Shown here piece after piece: positions 62,001-64,000 of a stretch of 64,000 nucleotides of DNA. The notes below the pieces were generated by a model. It searched no databases and was not told the DNA's origin. It worked only from the letters and a program-made list of their open reading frames with translations. Position numbers and translations under genes: made by a program. How positions within the stretch are numbered: position 1 is the stretch's first letter; each line of letters begins with the position of its first letter. Where the stretch lies: assembly GCF_000223905.1 (NCBI RefSeq), contig NC_015943.1, forward strand, positions 186,001 through 250,000, given 5' to 3'. This DNA comes from Haloarcula hispanica ATCC 33960. GTDB lineage: Archaea > Halobacteriota > Halobacteria > Halobacteriales > Haloarculaceae.

Positions 62001-64000
62001 CGGTCCTGCCACGATAACTGACTTCCGTGTACTGGCCGATTTCTCTGCTGTCGGAGAGGCCGTCACCGTCGGTGTCAGCGCTCTTCGGATCTGTCGTGAC
62101 GCGATCCCCATTGGGTCCACCCAGTATGACCCCTTCGCGTTCCATCTCGTCACTCAGGCCGTCACCGTCGGTATCGTTGATCTCGGTCGTGGTATTTGCG
62201 ACACGCGAGAACACTGTCGGCAGTCCCGCTGCGTCATCGACGAAGTTGACCTCCCCGCCGGTTGCGGTGGCGATGGCTGAGAGTTGGTCGCGCGTCGCCC
62301 CACCGAATCCGATCGGATAGATGGTAATATTCTGTTCGGCCGCTTGCTCGGCTTCGGCCACCCCATCGGAATATTTCGATTTCCCGTCCGTCAGGAAGAT
62401 TATAATCTTGGTGCGGTTCGGACTACTCTGTTCGGCGAAGTGGTCGTTTGCTGCGCTAATCGATGCGAAGTCCGTCCCGCCGTTGCCACCCTCGTATTCC
62501 ACATCCCGTATCGAGCGGTTGACCGCTGTGTGGTTGCTCGTCAGCGGCTGTTTGACACGCCCAAAGTTATCAAATTCAATGACCGCCGCACGGTCGGTCT
62601 CCAGTAGACTGCCCGTGAATCGCTGTGCAGCATCCTTCGCTAGTCGGTCAGGGTCTTCGCCTTTCATCGACCCCGAGGCGTCCAGCAGCATGACGACATC
62701 GACGGGCTTGACACCATCGTCGTCGGTCTGTCGCACTGGCTCAGTTGCGTTGTACGTCGTCGCCCAGTTGGAGATGTCAAAGACCGCAAACGTGGAGAAG
62801 TGAGTCGTTTCCGCAGTGGCCGTGTTGTTAGTGGCGTCAACAGTGGAGTTCAACGGCACGAAAATCCCCGCCTCGGGATCGTATGTGAACACGGCGAGGT
62901 CCTGACTCTCATTTTCCACCCCAGTCTCGTTGTACGCCAGGGTAACGTTAGCCGAGGAGAATTCTTGCTCGGAGTTGAGTTTAACAACTGGCGAGGCACT
63001 CATATTCCCTACGCGGGACGTGTTGAACCGTGGGTCATCTTGCGGGGCGATGGTCGTCCCATTGCCGATATCACCGTTGCCAGTCAGGCTCAGTGTAACT
63101 CCGAGCGTCTCGTTGGCCGCCGTCGTGGTATAGCTCTCTTCACCATCACTGACGCCGTTGTCGTTGCTATCGGCGACGAGTGGGTCTGTTCCGAGGCGAA
63201 CTTCCGCGCCGTCTGGAAGGCCGTCACTATCTGTATCCGCTTTGAGCGGGTCGGTTCCAAGCTGGTGGACCTCTGTCCCGTCCAGCAGGCCATCACCGTC
63301 CGTATCTGGATCGTTGCTGAGAGTACCTGCGACGGTCTCGTTGTAGATGCTCAGTGAGTCGTTATCTGGATCGGCAGCGCTGTCCTGCACGCCGTCGTCA
63401 TCCGTATCGGGGTCGGTCGGATCAACGCTCTGGAGCCGTGATTCGACTCCGTCAGGGAGCCTGTCACCGTCTGTATCGTTGCTTCGGGGGTCAGTACCGA
63501 GTCGGTATTCGCGATACGCTGGCAGCGTATCATTGTCCCAGTCTTCTGCGCCGTCAATCACAGCATCCCCGTCAGAGTCTGCTACCCTGGGGTCGGTCTT
63601 CGTAACGTTTCGCTCGTAGGCATCCGGAAGTCCATCGCCATCAGTGTCATTGGAGGGCGTCGAGCGCGTGGCGACGAAGAGCCACTGGATGTCCCCGACG
63701 TCGGTTCGGTTGTCTCCCGTGTAATCATACGCGCTCCAGTTGGCACCGGCTGCTGTGGATCCCAAGTGACGAGACAGGGCGTCAACGTCGACAATGTTGA
63801 CAGCGCCATCGCCGTTGACGTCTTCGTAGAGTCCGTCGCCATCTGGATCAGTGGGCTGGTTATCGCCAACGAGCGGGTACGGGTGAGAGTCGTTTTCCCG
63901 GGGCGCTAACTGCTCAATAGCACTCGCATTCGGCTCGGTTGAGCCATTCCAGCTGGTCGAAAGTGGTCCGGTCGCCTGGTTCCCGGCCGTAGAGGTGGGT
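59095..64000 (-). CDS. Giant surface-type polymorphic toxin, 5' end off-window
   Basis: Open to the right edge; at least 1635 residues. In order (right to left): a dockerin-like calcium module (DVNGDGAVNIVDVDALSRHLG, 63700-63850), many thrombospondin type-3 repeats (DTDGDG motifs, 63100-63680), a von Willebrand A domain (~62200-62720) with MIDAS motif DASGS at 62665-62682, more type-3 repeats (61500-62200), a helical pre-toxin region (60500-61000), then the conserved linker (~59900-60250). The last ~130 residues include TEYVEVKTR near 59365, a nuclease-type E-x-K motif. It is presumably exported and delivers the C-terminal nuclease to neighbours. The immunity gene overlaps its stop. Confidence 0.85.
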   Translation of the reverse strand, partial: PTSTAGNQATGPLSTSWNGSTEPNASAIEQLAPRENDSHPYPLVGDNQPTDPDGDGLYEDVNGDGAVNIVDVDALSRHLGSTAAGANWSAYDYTGDNRTDVGDIQWLFVATRSTPSNDTDGDGLPDAYERNVTKTDPRVADSDGDAVIDGAEDWDNDTLPAYREYRLGTDPRSNDTDGDRLPDGVESRLQSVDPTDPDTDDDGVQDSAADPDNDSLSIYNETVAGTLSNDPDTDGDGLLDGTEVHQLGTDPLKADTDSDGLPDGAEVRLGTDPLVADSNDNGVSDGEESYTTTAANETLGVTLSLTGNGDIGNGTTIAPQDDPRFNTSRVGNMSASPVVKLNSEQEFSSANVTLAYNETGVENESQDLAVFTYDPEAGIFVPLNSTVDATNNTATAETTHFSTFAVFDISNWATTYNATEPVRQTDDDGVKPVDVVMLLDASGSMKGEDPDRLAKDAAQRFTGSLLETDRAAVIEFDNFGRVKQPLTSNHTAVNRSIRDVEYEGGNGGTDFASISAANDHFAEQSSPNRTKIIIFLTDGKSKYSDGVAEAEQAAEQNITIYPIGFGGATRDQLSAIATATGGEVNFVDDAAGLPTVFSRVANTTTEINDTDGDGLSDEMEREGVILGGPNGDRVTTDPKSADTDGDGLSDSREIGQYTEVSYRGRTASYYNHLANPRQVDTDGDNLTDAEEVAGWEVQRTQSANASKGYLNVSRPDPSKRLLRSYLRSLYRGETESYQPQISRGPDSSSSKALAITIAEQTDIDVSTLNETGHGPSPNGSYLTNITATSDPLQPDTDHDGLADNVEHLRGTDPSRADTDGDGISDQTEFTSGTAPVLFDHRAPTVTIESIRTKRIKNTTKVIVRQQGTTKTVRPENIKTTDSTSSGAILVAKYRYTVRLRAHDPSGVSKLVVKPDCQYLARRAGSNLGSLMESACQGDGETIRFDNETTTSYRRVEFTVRTPIDKAGVFAFQEFSQFFESFPVAVTAVDSNRNSRSSDYTSPGAIPELAKTAADHPATGERTEDRVIEEIAYRSGGVWGVRQSALDLSYFLSHPWTAVTWLGNIDRLPDAALRAPETLPSAARNLQDRQNPFDRRTETENYKLYGQNWLVGYGSGVAGSELSIGLATGGGSTVSKAAKLRKVTDTVGDAGTAARGWTFHRSVRMASTISKGTDIKPAGTRRALGRVTIPERVRHAQRLNSPRWTRLIESLPERATGPSRTERVSRTMRRTGDDGRQLMLQLHNSGDQRALETFIAMDETPGTQRALVRASREDPDVSKQDLSEALRRYDELDANERSEFDRFVEASGDNGIKFASDLDTDQAREFFSSACRRSPSIGAAPRPRSDRFYSIKTIGGSSLAGCGDDLTDAEETRYYSRIADVAAENEDISAGEIFEQVSDVDDATRREAVKRLLADSGEDGVRLTRNIDSDAQEIFFDLGRNDRIDGFDDFDEWRSAIANAEDVDAAEAGRYAERVDSAATRDNIDDVHEILDETTPRTDAVAGESGEAASAIRYADDGAEVEMEPGQTDAYDMSVEEGGTTEYVEVKTRADNDVDYNYINTQISEMNKKHNNALDDPELDVSENAQVLEIRTRAPSDELSSAQTAAENVLDDRVDAQVDEIRLVAENGDTVTVEP

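Noticed and set aside
61500..63680. Tandem DNA repeats suggesting a CRISPR or satellite
   Set aside because: The periodicity comes from the D-T-D-G-D-G protein repeats of the toxin carrier; units vary in length and sequence and have no constant repeat/spacer form.

Overview
The window looks like accessory DNA, probably a megaplasmid or secondary replicon, of a halophilic archaeon of the Haloarcula type. The proteins are strongly acidic (D/E-rich), Tat signal peptides and TATA-box promoters appear, and there are haloarchaeal insertion sequences (ISH3-type, IS630, IS1595). A parA partition operon with an iterated upstream site and the tail of an Orc1/Cdc6 gene are also present. There are no rRNA, tRNA or CRISPR loci. 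All functional calls come from reading the translated sequence and comparing it with remembered families; no database search was run.

Layout. 0-9.6 kb: the end of a superfamily I helicase, a large membrane protein, small plasmid-type genes with a winged-helix regulator and palindromic operator-like sites, a coiled-coil protein, zinc-ribbon proteins and a TraB-like membrane protein. 9.7-15.4 kb: a Tat/lipoprotein iron-type substrate-binding protein with an iron-box palindrome at its promoter, a PH-like membrane protein with a zinc-ribbon partner, a glycosyltransferase divergent from an HTH/membrane pair, and a CPBP protease. 16.2-22.7 kb: a tight five-gene operon containing a Tat lipoprotein, a membrane spermidine-synthase-like protein, a DUF2617-like protein, a beta-solenoid protein and a pentapeptide-repeat protein ending in a K+-channel-like pore. 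22.9-25.6 kb: the parA operon with five CTAAGA iterons at exact 13-bp spacing. 26.4-40.1 kb: a transport and osmoregulation island with APC permeases, Usp proteins, TrkH, a TrkA-coupled channel and a diadenylate cyclase (c-di-AMP synthase) domain protein. Several K+/cation genes here are visibly decayed. 40.2-48.3 kb: two inverted ISH3 copies bracketing a Fic protein, an IS4-superfamily transposase, a tyrosine recombinase and an Orc1/Cdc6 fragment.

The most exciting region is 48.3-64.0 kb, a haloarchaeal polymorphic toxin-immunity locus read right to left. A giant surface-type protein (dockerin-like, thrombospondin type-3, von Willebrand A) runs off the right edge and ends in a toxin-like nuclease domain followed by its presumed immunity gene. 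Downstream lie three N-terminally truncated orphan cassettes that share the same linker region, two of the linker blocks being nearly identical at DNA level, but carry different C-terminal toxins, each followed within 0-4 bp by a different small gene. Three toxin ends carry PD-(D/E)XK-like E-x-K signatures. The fourth resembles the colicin D tRNase and is followed by a colicin-D-immunity-like protein, but its reading frame is broken by one TGA. Three insertion sequences sit between the full-length gene and the orphan cassettes.
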